Source of the DNA: Typhlomys cinereus
Taxonomy: Eukaryota > Chordata > Mammalia > Rodentia > Platacanthomyidae
Assembly: GCA_023101885.1 (NCBI GenBank)
Contig: JALPQD010000223.1
Span: 3,583,866-3,647,865 of the forward strand
Direction of reading: 5' to 3'
DNA length: 64,000 nucleotides
Every line of letters starts with the position of its first letter. Within the stretch, counting starts at the first letter, position 1. The notes under the pieces are model-generated. The model was given only the letters and a program-made list of their open reading frames with translations, was not told where the DNA came from and made no database searches. A program made the position numbers and the translations under genes. Positions 46,977-58,849 of this stretch are shown piece by piece.

Positions 46977-47196
46977 GATGAAAAGCCTACACCATAGAAA
47001 GCCTGTCTTAGCTCCCCTTCCTTTCACGGGAACTGAGATAATAGGCTGCTATGAGAAAGCTCACAAAGGATAAAAGTCCAAAGTTTCTGCCCTTGACAAA
47101 TATCAGTTCTTCTATCATCTGATTATTTCCATATTCACTCCTGCTCCCCTTCCTTAGCAAATAGAATATAGAGCCACCAGGAGACTGTCACATTCC
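46977..47196 (+). repeat. Direct repeat, copy 2 (possible LTR)
   Basis: This is the partner of 41866-42085 (see that entry). The two differ at many positions, so if they are LTRs the insertion is old. Confidence 0.5.
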
Positions 47197-47689
47197 TGTG
47201 GAGAGTGTGGCCTGTGGAGAGTCAAGGTCGACTTCAGAATCACCATGGACTGCTCTACCTCTGTAACAGTTACTCTTAACTATTGCTGTGAGAGACCAGC
47301 CGAAGTCAAATAACTTAAGGGAAAAAGGGAGCTTTATTCAACTTAACAGTTCCAGAGCGGGGAAGACTGTTAGGGCAGCAGTGACTTGGTGAGGGGCTGA
47401 AACTGTAGGCAGGCTAAGTCACGGCAGACATCCACATGTCTGCAGGATTCCTGGGGTCTCTCTTTTTCAGTCTTCTGTCTTCTGTTCCATGGCTCCTTTT
47501 ATGTGGTCCACTACTGGGCAGTTCCCATGGGATCTATGGAAATTCTTATGGAATCTAGGGCTGATCTTTGTATTATCCAGATAATGTCTTCAGGTGGTCT
47601 CAGCTGCTTACTAGGTGTGGTCTCAGCTGATATTAGTTAATACCAGGTGTGTTGCGTTGACACTCAGGATTAACTATCACAGCCTCCTT

Positions 47690-47850
47690 GTTGCTTTGCT
47701 CTGGGGTTTCCCTGAGCTCTGCCATCCAGGACTGGAAGTGCAGACTGCTGTCATTTCTACTTGGAGTTTTTATGTGGGATTTTGGACCCAAATTCAGGTC
47801 CTTTTGCTTGTGAGGCAAAGACTTTAATCACTGAACCATCTGTCCAGCCC
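47690..47850 (-). mobile_element. B2/B3-like SINE, diverged
   Basis: The plus strand shows the antisense A/B-box region: CCAAATTCAGGTCCTTTTGC, then GCAAAGACTTTAATCACTGAACCATCTGTCCAGCCCCC. The tail side is not well defined. Confidence 0.6.
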
Positions 47851-48394
47851 CCTTTTTGTTGTGTTTGTGACCCTCAGGGTTTTATCTAGGTTACTCTGTG
47901 TGACAAAGGGTTTGGAATGATTCACTGGAGTCTGGTAGGCTCGTCAGTGGGTACGAAACTCATGATAAATGATTTTCCTCTCCTAGAATCTACCAGGGGC
48001 CAATATTTCATCTAGTAGGGCGAAATCCTCCAGAGCCCATCCACCCAGGTGACTGACTGCTAGCAGGGCCAGCTGGTCAAAGCAATGCAAGAAAATGCAG
48101 CAGCTGTGAGTTTATGAACATAATGGCTATGGCATGTCAGTATTTCATAATCCTTGTCCCTATTTTCTAGCTCTTACATTCTACCTGCCCCATCTTCTAT
48201 GAGGTTCTCTACGTTTCAGAGAGTGTTAAGCATGACATGTTTATGGGTAAGCACTCAAATGTCATCTACCCTCAGCACCTAGAGCAGTCATGCCCTTACT
48301 GCATGCACTGCTGTTCACTGCAAAAGGAAGCTTCTTTATCAAGAATGACAATAATATTTGGCTACAAAAGGCCATTTGCATTTTTTGGTTTGAT

Positions 48395-48600
48395 TTGTTT
48401 ATTTGTACTGCAGGGTAGCAAATGCAGTGCCTGGGGCATACTAAGTAAAGTTCTACCACTGAGCTACATCCCTAAGCCCTTTTTGTTTGTTTGTTCTTTT
48501 TGAGGTAGGATTTTCTAGGTAGTTCAAGCTGAACCCATCCTCCTCCTGCCTCAGCCTTCTGAGTCCTAGGATCACAAGCCTACCTTGCCACAACCAACCG
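48395..48600 (-). mobile_element. B1-type unit joined to an ID/tRNA-type unit (dimeric SINE)
   Basis: Read on the minus strand there is a B1-like part (GAGGCAGGAGGAGGATGGG...), an A-rich linker (AACAAACAAACAAAAAGGG), then a tRNA-like part (GGATGTAGCTCAGTGGTAGAA) ending near a (GCCCCAGGCACTGC) block. It could be one dimeric SINE or an ID element in the tail of a B1. Confidence 0.55.
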
Positions 48601-50514
48601 AGGGTGGTGGAATGTATACAGTTAACCCATAGTATTTCAAAATGGGGTCCACTGAATGGACAAGGTAGAGAGTAGTAGGCAGGGCACTATAGATGAAAAA
48701 TGCAATATGACGTGAAGGAAATTCAACGGTAAAACTGACAAAGCTTTAAAAATTATTGCTAAAAAGGTCTGTGGCTATTAATAAACATTGACAGGAAGGG
48801 AGGTTTTAAGAAGAACTCATTTTAAGACAATTCTTCTTCCCATATATTGGTATCTGACCTATAATCCTTTCTCTTGGCTGAAGGTAGGTGGACAGAAGCA
48901 CTTCCTCCTCAGTAGCTAGATAGGCTGTGAGAATTATCCTAGTGAGAGCGACTGATTATACTTCCTTTAAAAAAGAAAAGGGGCAGGGAGAGCACTTTTA
49001 AGGACAGGAAACTCATTCACAACATATCTTAAGACTCTATAGAGACATCCCTTTATTTCTGTGGATGATTGAATTATTTAGTAAAGCTCTTTCAAGGTCT
49101 ACAGTGTTGCCATAATATCACATTGATTAAATCCAGTATTTTACTTGAAATATCTCTTCTTATTTGAAATTTCACATAGATAAGATCACTTATTTCAGTT
49201 AGAACCATAATAAGGCTTGGGTTTTTTTTTTAATAGGCATGTGACCATATATATGAATGGGAAAAATGCTTTCATTTCTGCAAAGATTCAAGCTGCTAAT
49301 TCTAAGCCAAATGTGACTGTGCACTTGACTGTCCTTGTAACCATCATTGGCAATGCAGTTTGTGCGACTTGGGACAGAAGGTGAAACTAGAAGGTGAAAT
49401 CACAATGTCTCTCCTTTATAAGGTGATCTGTAAAATCCTCACTCAAAGGGCTACATGCTAAAGATTATTCTAACAGATCCTGACCTTCCTTTGTAAGCAA
49501 CAAATGCAAGATGACCCTTAAGAAACTAGGACCACCTGCATTCCCAATTTTGCTGTATTGGTTATGATAGTGATGCAAAATCATGCTTCCCATAAAAACA
49601 ATGGGTTGAAAGTAATGACTGTGAGAATCATGAATATATTCTATGGACAGAATCACTGAATAGAGGGTCTCTGTGACTTAGCAGTCACATAGCTCATTCT
49701 TAAAAAGGTCCAGACATGCTCATTAGACCTCTAGACCAGGAACTTTTCCCAATGACTCGTGCTCAGATTCCCTAACAGAGTAATGTCCCCTGAACAGGCA
49801 GGTGCAGACTGGGAAAAGCAGGAGGGAAGAGGTGAAAAACTCGCGCCTGTCCATCCCTATAATGCAATCCCTTTTGCTCTGATAAAAAGTCACCAGCTTG
49901 TAACAGCTGTGCATTCTTCCTTTCTGTACCTGTGGCCAAAAGTGCTGACCTAAAGGTTGGACCACAAGAGAAAACAGATCGATGTGTGAGGTTCCAGAAG
50001 AGCTGAAAACATTTTAAAAAGTAATATGCACTTCAAGGATGCTGCTCCGGTCAAACATCACATCGTCCAGTCTCTTTTTCCTTCTCTAGCCACAGCAAAG
50101 CAAGTAGCAGGGGTCAGTTGCCACACTGATAATATTCTTATTAATGACTTTTTAACAAGATGTATTTCAAAGCCTGCATGTAGACTGGAACTCTGAACTA
50201 TCAGTCCTTCAAAACCATGTTGCTCTTAGTGAGCAGGTCCTCAAACCAGCCAGCACACCACACTTAATAACTAACCCACCTCACTTGTAAGTTTAGAAAC
50301 TGAGAACTATTATTTCATGAGTAGTCATCACATTTGAGCACCTTTCCAAGCTCATGACAAGCCCTGTCATCCAAGCTTCTGATACTCCTTCAAGGTGAAA
50401 GCCAATATCTGTCCATTTTCTAAAGAAGTGTGCAAAATCAGAGAAGTTAAATTACTTGATGTAGGTGACATACCTGCACTACAGGGTCAGATCTATGGTC
50501 ACATAATCCGACTA

Positions 50515-51015
50515 TTCAGCCAGGGGTCTTCATTGGAATAGTGCATTTGCCTTCATGGTCAGAAATTATATTTCCTTGAAACAAAAGAATGTAAGAATCT
50601 GAAAGTAGGTAGGGGTGTTGCCAAATAGTATTTTTTGGACACGGGAGGGCTGCTGTACCCATGCACTCACTGCAGTTGTATGTATTTCCGCAAGACCTAC
50701 ACAAGATTTGGCCTAGCAACATTTCACAATGGAAGAGGAAAGATCTCAAAAAGCTCCACGCCTCCCTGAGAGACCTTGAGGGTTAATGCTGGATGGGGAA
50801 CTACTTTCCTCAATGATTTACTCATTGATATTTGATCTGTGCTCAGCAATGCTCAGACACATGCCATTACAGGCCACCCAGATGGAATTCAGTGAGCCAA
50901 ACATGCAAAAAGACATGAAAATAAGAGGGAGACTCGTTGTGAAAGGGAGGGTGAAAATGGCAGACATGCATTGTACCATGTATGAAACTGTCAACGAATA
51001 AAAATAAAAGAAAAA
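50515..51015 (+). mobile_element. Old L1 3' UTR remnant, Lx-like, copy 2
   Basis: Shared blocks with 57600-57960 include AAGAATGTAAG, CACTGCAGTTGTATGTATTTCC, GCAAGACCTACACAAGATTTGGCC and AAACATGCAAAAAGACATGAAAATAAGAGGGAGAC. The end is ATAAAAATAAAAG. Confidence 0.55.
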
Positions 51016-52296
51016 ATTACTAAAAAGAAACCATATTACCTTTACACAGAGGCAGCTCTAGAAAAGATTTGTCCCTTTTTCTGCTGGAGCCCTTCCCAAG
51101 GGGCCCCAAATGTTCAGACATAATTTAACCTCTAAGAGTGCCCTGGGTGTCCAGATCTTCCCCCACTCATTAGACATATCAATAATGACAGGAAGAAATT
51201 AGCTTACATATAGCTAATATTATCATATTAGCTATATTATCATCCCACATATATTTGCTCATAAAATGAAAAGATTTGTTTTGCAAAGAAACATAATGAG
51301 GAAGCACAGTGGCCTTCAAGGTCCCTCCTAGCCCTCCACCCTCCTAATGGCTGAGTTGCTCAAGTCTGAGGACTGGATGTGATTGTGGCTGTTTTTCAAC
51401 TCAAGCTAGGCTTCTGATCACGTGATATGGAGCTCCTCCATTTGATGTGGATCAAGTGAGAATTCTGAGGAATCTGTCTACTTTCACTTCTGAAAACACC
51501 TCTGTGAATAGGAAAGTCTGATTCTCTTTGCAACTCTGCCTTTCATCATGGCACCTACAGTGTCCTTTGTCTGAGACCTGAGTCCTTTCACTACCCTGGA
51601 TCCCAAGGCAATGAAAGATCCCCATTTCAATAGCAGCAGTGTCATGTATAACTTCTGACCTGGAAGGAACCAACTGTAGGACTCTTGGTGCAAGTTGGGA
51701 CTCCTTTGCAAATCTCTGTCTCAGTCACAATCTCAAGCCCCCCAAGGTAGGGGAGCATGTGTCACAGGATGACACTACTCCAGCTGCCATCGCCCTTTTC
51801 TTCTGGATCCTTCTCCTCCAGGGTGCCAGGAACCAAACACATCACCATCGTCACTGTGCACTGCTGTTCAGTCCATGTTTCAGCCAATCAGACAACAAAT
51901 CTATTAGAGCCCTTCAGGCCCTAGTTACAACACTGAATCCAAAGGCTCTGCTTAGTGGAAATCAGCCTCACATAACTTTAAGTTTCCTCCATGATTCCAC
52001 ACCCTCAAAACCATTCCCACACAGTCCTTGGATTTGTCTGTATAATTCTACAAGAACTGAGGTCCAGAACCAAAGATGGAATGTAGAATATGTTTGAGAA
52101 GATAAAAATTTGCAGTGTTTCAGGCACTTTGGGTTGTGTCTACAGGAGGTGGAGACTAATATTCAAATGTTGATATTGTGGAAGAAAAGGAATTTTTACA
52201 GAAATTGTGACAAATAATGAGGTTATGACTAACAGCCTGGTGGTCAGCAGTTTTCAGAGTTCTAAAAACAAAAGTCTAATATGGGCGGCTAGATAT

Positions 52297-52872
52297 TGAA
52301 AACATCTCCACTCTCAAGGTCCCTGAGAGAATCTTCCCCCTTCAAGGTCTCGGAGAAATGTTTTCAGTATGTCCAGATGCCACCTAAGCCCGCTTGCCCC
52401 CTCCCCACACAGAACTCCGGGAAATGCTCCCCCTCTCAAGGTCTAATATGCCAAATACCACCAAAGCCTTTGTATTATTATTGTAACTATGACCGAAGCT
52501 TTACCCCAAGCCCACTGCTATCTTGCACAAACAAGTCAGCCCTGCTGCAGACGTGTTGACCGGGACCTCGCCCACCAAGAACTGCCCATGACTTCGACCA
52601 GAACATCTGATGGTCACCCTTGGCTGACTCAATGTCCTTGTGTGCTGTAAAAACTGTGCCAAAGAGTGCTATAGAAAAATATGTTTTGCTACCCTATACC
52701 CTATAAAAACCCTACCCCGACCTCAGTCGGGGCCGCTCTTCTCTTGCTTGCAAGGGGGAGGGGTCCTGGCATGCCAGAATAAACTCGCCTATTGCCATTG
52801 CATCAGCCTCTCGGTCCTCGTGTCTCCTTTTGGGGTCGGGGCGGGTGACTTGAAGGAACTTCGGTTCCAACA
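52297..52872 (+). mobile_element. Solo class I (gammaretrovirus-like) LTR
   Basis: The 576-bp unit runs from TGAAAACATC to TTCCAACA and is flanked by GATAT on both sides (52292-52296 and 52873-52877). It has TATAAAA at 52702-52708, AATAAA at 52778-52783 and a U5 of the gammaretroviral type (CATCAGCCTCTCGGTCCTCG). Diverged direct phrases in U3 (CTCTCAAGGTC repeated near 52310 and 52432) look like old internal duplications. No proviral interior is present, as after LTR-LTR recombination. Confidence 0.8.
52715..52732 (+). promoter_or_regulatory. Perfect hairpin just downstream of the LTR TATA box
   Basis: CCCCGAC and GTCGGGG pair perfectly around the loop CTCA. The hairpin lies 7-24 bases after the TATAAAA, close to the expected start of transcription, so it would form at or near the 5' end of the R region of any transcript. 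Confidence 0.6.
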
Positions 52873-53204
52873 GATATCCATTCTTTAGCATGCATTTGCA
52901 AAGGAAGACCCTGTTTCCCAGTTTCTTTTGTGATTATGTAAATGGGTAATGCTGTTCAGGCTAATAGGATGGATAGACAAGGGATAACTGTCTTATAGAT
53001 GCCCTTTGGTTAGGGAAGGTACACAACCTCTTAACTGTAGATCTAAACAACCCCTGCAGGTGGATGGAGAGCTGCATGCAGCCCTGGGAAAAATAAAGTG
53101 AACTTTATTTAAGTCTCAGTATGCTAAGAAAACTGTATAGACAAGAGAAATCCAAAGGAACATGTGTGTTGCAGTTATTCTGCATTGTTAATGATGCATT
53201 TGTT

Positions 53205-53625
53205 ACTGATGCATTCACAACCAAATGGCCTAAAGGAACAAAGGATTGTATTTTCTCTTGTCAAATTCTGGATACAGCTCTCACTTTAGCTTGGCAGGAT
53301 AGTCTACACTAACACCAGTGGCCAAGGGAGGTGGTCATAGCATATCCATAGGACTGCAGAGAGAAGGACGACCCTTACTCTGCCAGACCAGCATGTCAGA
53401 CCAAGTATACCAAAAGGATATACAACTTCCCTAACCAGCTACCTCTATCTTATTCACCTGCCCAAAGCCTAGTCCACCCCCACCATGTTCTGGGCCTTCC
53501 CTACTAACTAGACAATCTCCTGCAGGTTTGCCTAGGGCTAACTCAACCACTAATTCTATGCATATATTCCCAAAGCTTGAACCCTCAACCATCAAGATGA
53601 CACCCAATGTCAAAGACTTCATCTA
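53205..53625 (+). repeat. Interspersed repeat of unresolved class, copy 2
   Basis: This is the partner of 23380-23765; the shared order of blocks is given there. Confidence 0.5.
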
Positions 53626-55937
53626 TTTCCTAGAAAATGGGAAAGAAAGTTTGCTGAGCTCACAGTAAAGTCATGTGGAAGGTTGACTGAGGCTCAGGAT
53701 AAATGCCTTTGACCCCTGAGAGAAAACTCCAAAGGCCATCCTCTGAACAATGGGGTTTGTTGGGCTCTGAGCAGATAGCAGCTCCACACATGAGGTAAAG
53801 AAGTCAAGGGCAGACTCAAGGCTCTGCTGCTGCAGGACTCACAGGCTGTAGAGTAGACCACTTGTAGACCAGGCCGAAACAGTCACGGCAGAACACTTCT
53901 GATCTGGGATTCGGTTTATACCCCAGAGGCAGATGGAACAGCAGGATCGCTGTGAATCAGGATTGTCCGTGTGACCAGAACCTCTCTGTACACACCAGAA
54001 AAGTTAGCAGGGGACGATGGGATGCTGGGCTTGATCATGGTGAAGTTGAAGAAGGCCAAAATCACAGAGAGAACCCTCACCTCCGTTCAGGTCACAGAAT
54101 CAATAACTTTCCAAGAAAACAGCTCAGGCCTCTGAAAGGTCTTCACCCACAAAGAGCAGGTGAGATGGCACCACTCGCTCCCTGACAGAAATTGCCACAC
54201 AGACAAAATACATTCTTACAAAAGGTACTTAAGATTTGTAAATTCATATTCGAAAACATTTAAATATGATCACATATAGAGTTTCCATAAAGAATTATTT
54301 CCAGAAAAGGGGAAAAAATAGTATCCTGTAAGGAAAAGAAGGAAAGGAAAGGAAAGGAAGAAAGAGAAATGTCAAATTTTAATAATAGTAATTTAGTCAG
54401 AGAGTACAAATGTAGTTCAGTACTAGAGGACAGATTTAGCAGGTGTGAATTGCAGTATTATTAAACTAAATGTGCTTGGTTCAATATAAAATTAATTAGC
54501 CATTTAAAATGTCTGCAATTGCTTGAAATTCTGTCCATCGAGGCTCCTGTGCACTTGTACCTACTCCATCTCTCATCGTGATTTGACCTGGTGGGTCCAG
54601 AAGACCGTGCGGACGCTCCAGGAAACCTAACGAACCTCAGCTGCTGCCTGTCGAGAGAACACTCCTTAAATGATCCCGACACAGCTTTCTGTTTGTTTCA
54701 GTCCAACTAGGACATTTTCTTTCTTTTTTTTTATTTACTCGAACCCACATCCTCAAAACAGTGGCCTCAATCTGCAAATCTTACAAAATCTATTATTGTG
54801 CATTACACACACAGCATCACATTGTTATTAGTTGTCCTTAAATATCTGAATATCCTCACACTGCTTACTCTAAGTTCTCTTATGCAAAGCTTATAACCAT
54901 AGGTACATTGATTATGTAACTTCATGGATAACTAACTGCTAGTTGCACAAGGATTCTAAAGGAAGATGTCAAATTAAAAGATAAAATCATATTGAATAAA
55001 TACTATGAAAACGATGACATACTGTCAGGAAAACAAAAAAACCCCACAGTTGTTATAACTCTAGAGAAAACATATTACTTACCTGGAAGACAGATATCTA
55101 AAACATTGCATAAATTAGGCATAAAAACCCCTCTGGCTATTTAATAATCCTGCCTATTAGTGGCCTGAAAACCTAGTTATCAAAGTCCAAAATCCCCAGA
55201 AGCCACATGGCGCAGGAGAGAACCGACTTCTGAAAATTTTCTCTAACCTCCACATTATACCATGGGACACAGGATTCTCTCTCATAAATAAATATATTTC
55301 AAAATTTAAAATATCCTGCCAATCATAACACACCACTTTTGTAACTGGCTCCACGAAGGGTTGCGTGGCAATGTTCTGAGATCCGGTTCTCACTGGTCTC
55401 CTCCAGGTCCATTCACTCCTGTCTCTGGTCCTGGAACTCTGCGCAGGCAAGCCTGCTCTTCTGCCTCCTCATCAGTGGATGCAGCACCCACAGTGTGTCG
55501 GCACCACACAGGTACGTGCACCCACGATCTTACAAACACAAGGAAGATGCTACTTGTGACATATCCTCCCCAAGAAGTGATGTCCGACCATCTGCTGAAC
55601 TCTGACTGACTAAGCACTTGTGGCCTGCAAAGCAGGACGAAACATGTAACTCAGACTCTACAGCTACCCTGGGTGCTTGTGATCACCTAGGGCAAACTGT
55701 AAGTGTCTAAACCTTTCTAGCGCTTTCATCTCTGGCAGTAATTAAAAGAATAGGCAGGTGTGACCAAAAACACACGTATTTTAAATTTTCAATGATTTCT
55801 TCAGCAGCGGAAACCTGAGAGCTACGAAATAGCCACTGGGAGGCCAGCACTGATTGGACAAAAGAGTCAAACTAGCTGGAGAAAACATAGCTTTGTTCAT
55901 TATTTTTATAAGAATGATTATCTGAGTGTTTTAAATT
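53626..55937. other. No identified gene
   Basis: Short frames only (for example 97 codons minus at 55157-55450). The part around 54540-54680 and 55330-55530 is richer in CpG than its surroundings, which could reflect a decayed LTR or promoter; I cannot define either. Confidence 0.4.
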
Positions 55938-56013
55938 ATTTCTCTGTGTCTCTGTGTCTCTCTATCTCTCTGTCTCTCTCTCTGTCTGTCCCTCTCTCTC
56001 TCTCTCTCTCTCT
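55938..56013 (+). repeat. (CT)n microsatellite
   Basis: An interrupted TCTG/TC run passes into a purer CT run before the antisense B3-like SINE. Confidence 0.9.
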
Positions 56014-56019
56014 TCTGTG

Positions 56020-56199
56020 CACGTGTAATATGCATGGATGTATATAAGTACCCATGACTCACAGCATCTATGTGGAGGTCAGAGAATAATGTGAGAAATC
56101 AGTTCTTTCTATCTACCTTCATGTGGGTTCTGGGGATCAAACTCAGGTCTTCAGACTTGTAGGAAAGGTGTTTTTCCCTACTGAGCCAACTTGCCAGCC
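56020..56199 (-). mobile_element. B3-like SINE
   Basis: The plus strand shows GTGGAGGTCAGAGAATAATG, then TTCTGGGGATCAAACTCAGGTCTTC and CTGAGCCAACTTGCCAGCCC, the antisense body and 5' end of a B3 element, with the CT microsatellite at its tail side. Confidence 0.8.
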
Positions 56200-56399
56200 C
56201 TTGTAGTCTTTCGACAGAGTGATTGCAGAATGATACCTGCTAATGGGAAAAATTTGCTGTAAAAAGAAATAGTGTTAGTAGTTTAACTACATAGAGTTCC
56301 AAAGTGGCCCCATTAGAAGTGCTTCTACCACAACCATAAGCAATTAAACAAAATTCCCAGTACCACATATATGAGTCGTTGATCAGAGGGGTCTCAAAG

Positions 56400-58080
56400 C
56401 CCCCCCACCCAAACAATATAGGCATTTGCAGTTGTTCTTGGTTGCCCTCCAGATACTAAAACCCTATTGCTGAAGACAGTGCACATAAGGAACTCAGGAC
56501 ATACAGAAAACAAGCTTCCTCCTTGCTGGCCAGCCTTCATAGTACCAGAGGCATGATGCAAATTGCCAAGGGTGAAAAGCAACCAATAGCCTTACCCAGC
56601 TGTGAGTGGTGCAAGCTACAATAACAGCTACTCTGACAGAATAGACCATTGGTGCAATCATAGCATGTATGGTGCAGGGTAACCAATGCTTTCTGATTGG
56701 ATTTAAAACACACTTTTTGCAGGGAACACATATTTGGTACTGTAAATCTAGCCATGAACCTGTGGAAGACGAGTCCATAGGACCTAGATGGTAACAAACT
56801 ACAAAGTTTTTTTTAACATTTTTTATTGTTATTTCCACTCATACAAACTTAATAGGTACACCGGTTCCCTTCTTCCCTCCTCCTCCCCTCACCCCTCCCT
56901 CCCCATCCCCCAGTGCTTCTCCCCCCAATCCCTAGAGAATCCTTTAATGTGCATGCCAGACTCTCCTCTGGGCCCTCCTCTCCGATGACGTACAAGGACC
57001 CAGTGGCATTTCCCTGAACCCTTTCCTGTGTTCCCCTTAAGCATAGGAGCACTACTGTGGCTGTCAATCCCTTGCCTCCAAGGATCTTGGTGCCTTTAGC
57101 AGATGCTAGACTTTGTGAGGTCAGTAGTGTGGGGGACATTGCAGAGGGCATGTAAAGTCCAATTATGATTACTTTGGCCCTAACTTGTGTGGAGTATCTT
57201 GCATATCATTGGTCCTCCCATCCTTGTGCTCTTACAATCTTACCGCCCCCTCTTCCCCAAATTTCCCTGAGCTTCAGGATAGGGAGAGATTAGGCTGGCC
57301 TAGTTCTAGGTGGTTGATATAGAGTCTCTGAAGTTCTGGATTATGGTTCGTTGATTTTCTTTTGCAGACAAACTACAAAGTTTTAGCTGCAGGAAATTGA
57401 TAGCAAATAGTCATTTAAATACTTATCATGATAGCCATAGATTAGAGAAGCTCCAGCACTTGACCAAGAAGCATCCTTTGCAATGGAAGGTGCTTAGTGC
57501 AGAGAAAGCAATTGGCCAAAATTCAGAGAATCAGCAACTGTAGAGCGTTCAGTCCTAAGCAGGACATAGCATTACCCCTCACACCAAGGCTCAGGGAACC
57601 TTGCTGAAGAGAGGGTAGTAAGAATGTAAGGGTTTGATGGTGGAGAGTAATACTGGAAGATGGTATTCCCTTGTCATGCTACAAATGCCACACCCAAGAA
57701 CTCACTGCAGCGATATCCACTTCCACAAGACCTGCACGATGTTTGGCCTATCGACCTTTCACCACGGAAGGGGAGGATCTAAGAGGCACTGCACCTCCCT
57801 TTGAGATTACTGAAGGTGACCGCCAGACAAGAGAAGGGATGTTTTTTTCCTCATATGAGTCACCCATGCACCAGAAATACTTGGACATTTGCCAGTACAG
57901 ACATCCTAGATGAAACCCAATGGATCACACATGTAAAAAGATGTAGAACTAGAAAGGAGAGTGGTAGAAAGGAGAAAGTATAAAGTGGGATAGGAAGTGA
58001 GAATGGGATTGGGTAGTAAGGAATAGAAACACATAAATTCATAGTATTTGTATATAAAGTGTCAAAGAATATTTAATACA
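56400..58080 (+). mobile_element. Old L1 3' UTR remnant, Lx-like, copy 3, split by a younger L1
   Basis: Homology to copies 1 and 2 runs through GGGAACACATATTTGGTACTGT (about 56720), is interrupted at 56811-57367, and resumes with the AAGACCTGCACGATGTTTGGCC and purine-rich blocks. It ends near 58080. The 5' limit is uncertain. Confidence 0.5.
56811..57367 (-). mobile_element. 5'-truncated L1 (3' UTR only) with target duplication
   Basis: On the plus strand it starts with a T-rich tail and the complement of TTTGTATGAG..., then the pyrimidine-rich tract and GACGTACAAGGACCCAGTGG, and ends at the complement of the L1 sequence near 41120. The 17-bp target ACAAACTACAAAGTTTT occurs at 56794-56810 and again at 57368-57384. 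Confidence 0.95.
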
Positions 58081-58548
58081 AAAGAACCTTAAAAATGGCC
58101 CCATAATTTTCATCCATCCAACTATTTCTAAAGAAAATTTTGGAAATTGTTCCTAGATTTACAATATTATTTAGATGTAGTTATCAGAACACTAGTTGGT
58201 TGGTTGGCTGGATATACAGTTGGTCAGTTGCTTGGTTGATAAATTGGTTCTTTCTAATTACTTAGTCCAGTGCCATGTTCTTTCCTTATCTCTGGCCTAC
58301 CTTTAGAGGCAGTATGAATCAGGAGGAGGGTAGGCTAAGTACCACTGAGAAGAAACACCAAGGCTCCTAGGAAGTCTAGCTTCCACCCTGTTCCCCTGAC
58401 AGTGAGCAAGTCAGTCCTTTCAGACAAGACATCCATCAGGAAATGCTCCAACCATACTAGGCAGGATGGAACAAATAGGTCTGAAGCATGTGACTGAAAC
58501 ACCCCATTCCTTCTTAACTTTGACTAATCTTTAAGATAAATGGCAGGG

Positions 58549-58758
58549 GAGCTGGAGAGGTGGCTCAGGGGTTAAGCCTCTGCCTTGCAGGCGGAAGGTC
58601 CCGAGTTCGGATCCTAGACCCCACGTATAGACGCCAGGCGGAAGCGGGAGCGGCCTGCGCTTCTGGTCCTGGTAGGGCGGAGCCTGTGGATCCCAGGACA
58701 AGTAAACGAGGAGGAGGTGGAGGCGGTCCATGGTGGTTCCCGAGTTCGCCTGTGGTGT

Positions 58759-58815
<57 letters not shown>

Positions 58816-58833
58816 GAATAAATAATTTAAAAA
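58549..58833 (+). mobile_element. B2-like SINE with internal (CA)n, intact insertion
   Basis: It starts GAGCTGGAGAGGTGGCTCAG and contains the tRNA-like boxes (GGTTAAGCC, GAGTTCGGATCC), a GC-rich body, a CA run (58762-58812) and an AT-rich tail (GTTGAATAAATAATTTAAA). Flanking target duplications of 16 bp are AAGATAAATGGCAGGG (58533-58548) and AAGATAAGTGGCAGGG (58834-58849). Confidence 0.9.
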
Positions 58834-58849
58834 AAGATAAGTGGCAGGG

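Larger units (their letters stand above)
47851..52296. other. Long stretch with no identified gene
   Basis: Only the SINE at 48395-48600 and the old L1 tail at 50515-51015 are recognised. The largest frame, 152 codons at 51639-52097 (plus), has no domain pattern, no repeat relationship that I can see and no Kozak-type start context. It is probably accidental. Confidence 0.45.

Noticed and set aside
51639..52097. 152-codon plus-strand frame
   Set aside because: No recognisable domain, signal or splice context; probably chance. A protein search could change this.
53041..53110. AATAAA-containing block near 53092 as the end of a gene
   Set aside because: No upstream coding sequence was found and the motif is common by chance in A/T-rich DNA.
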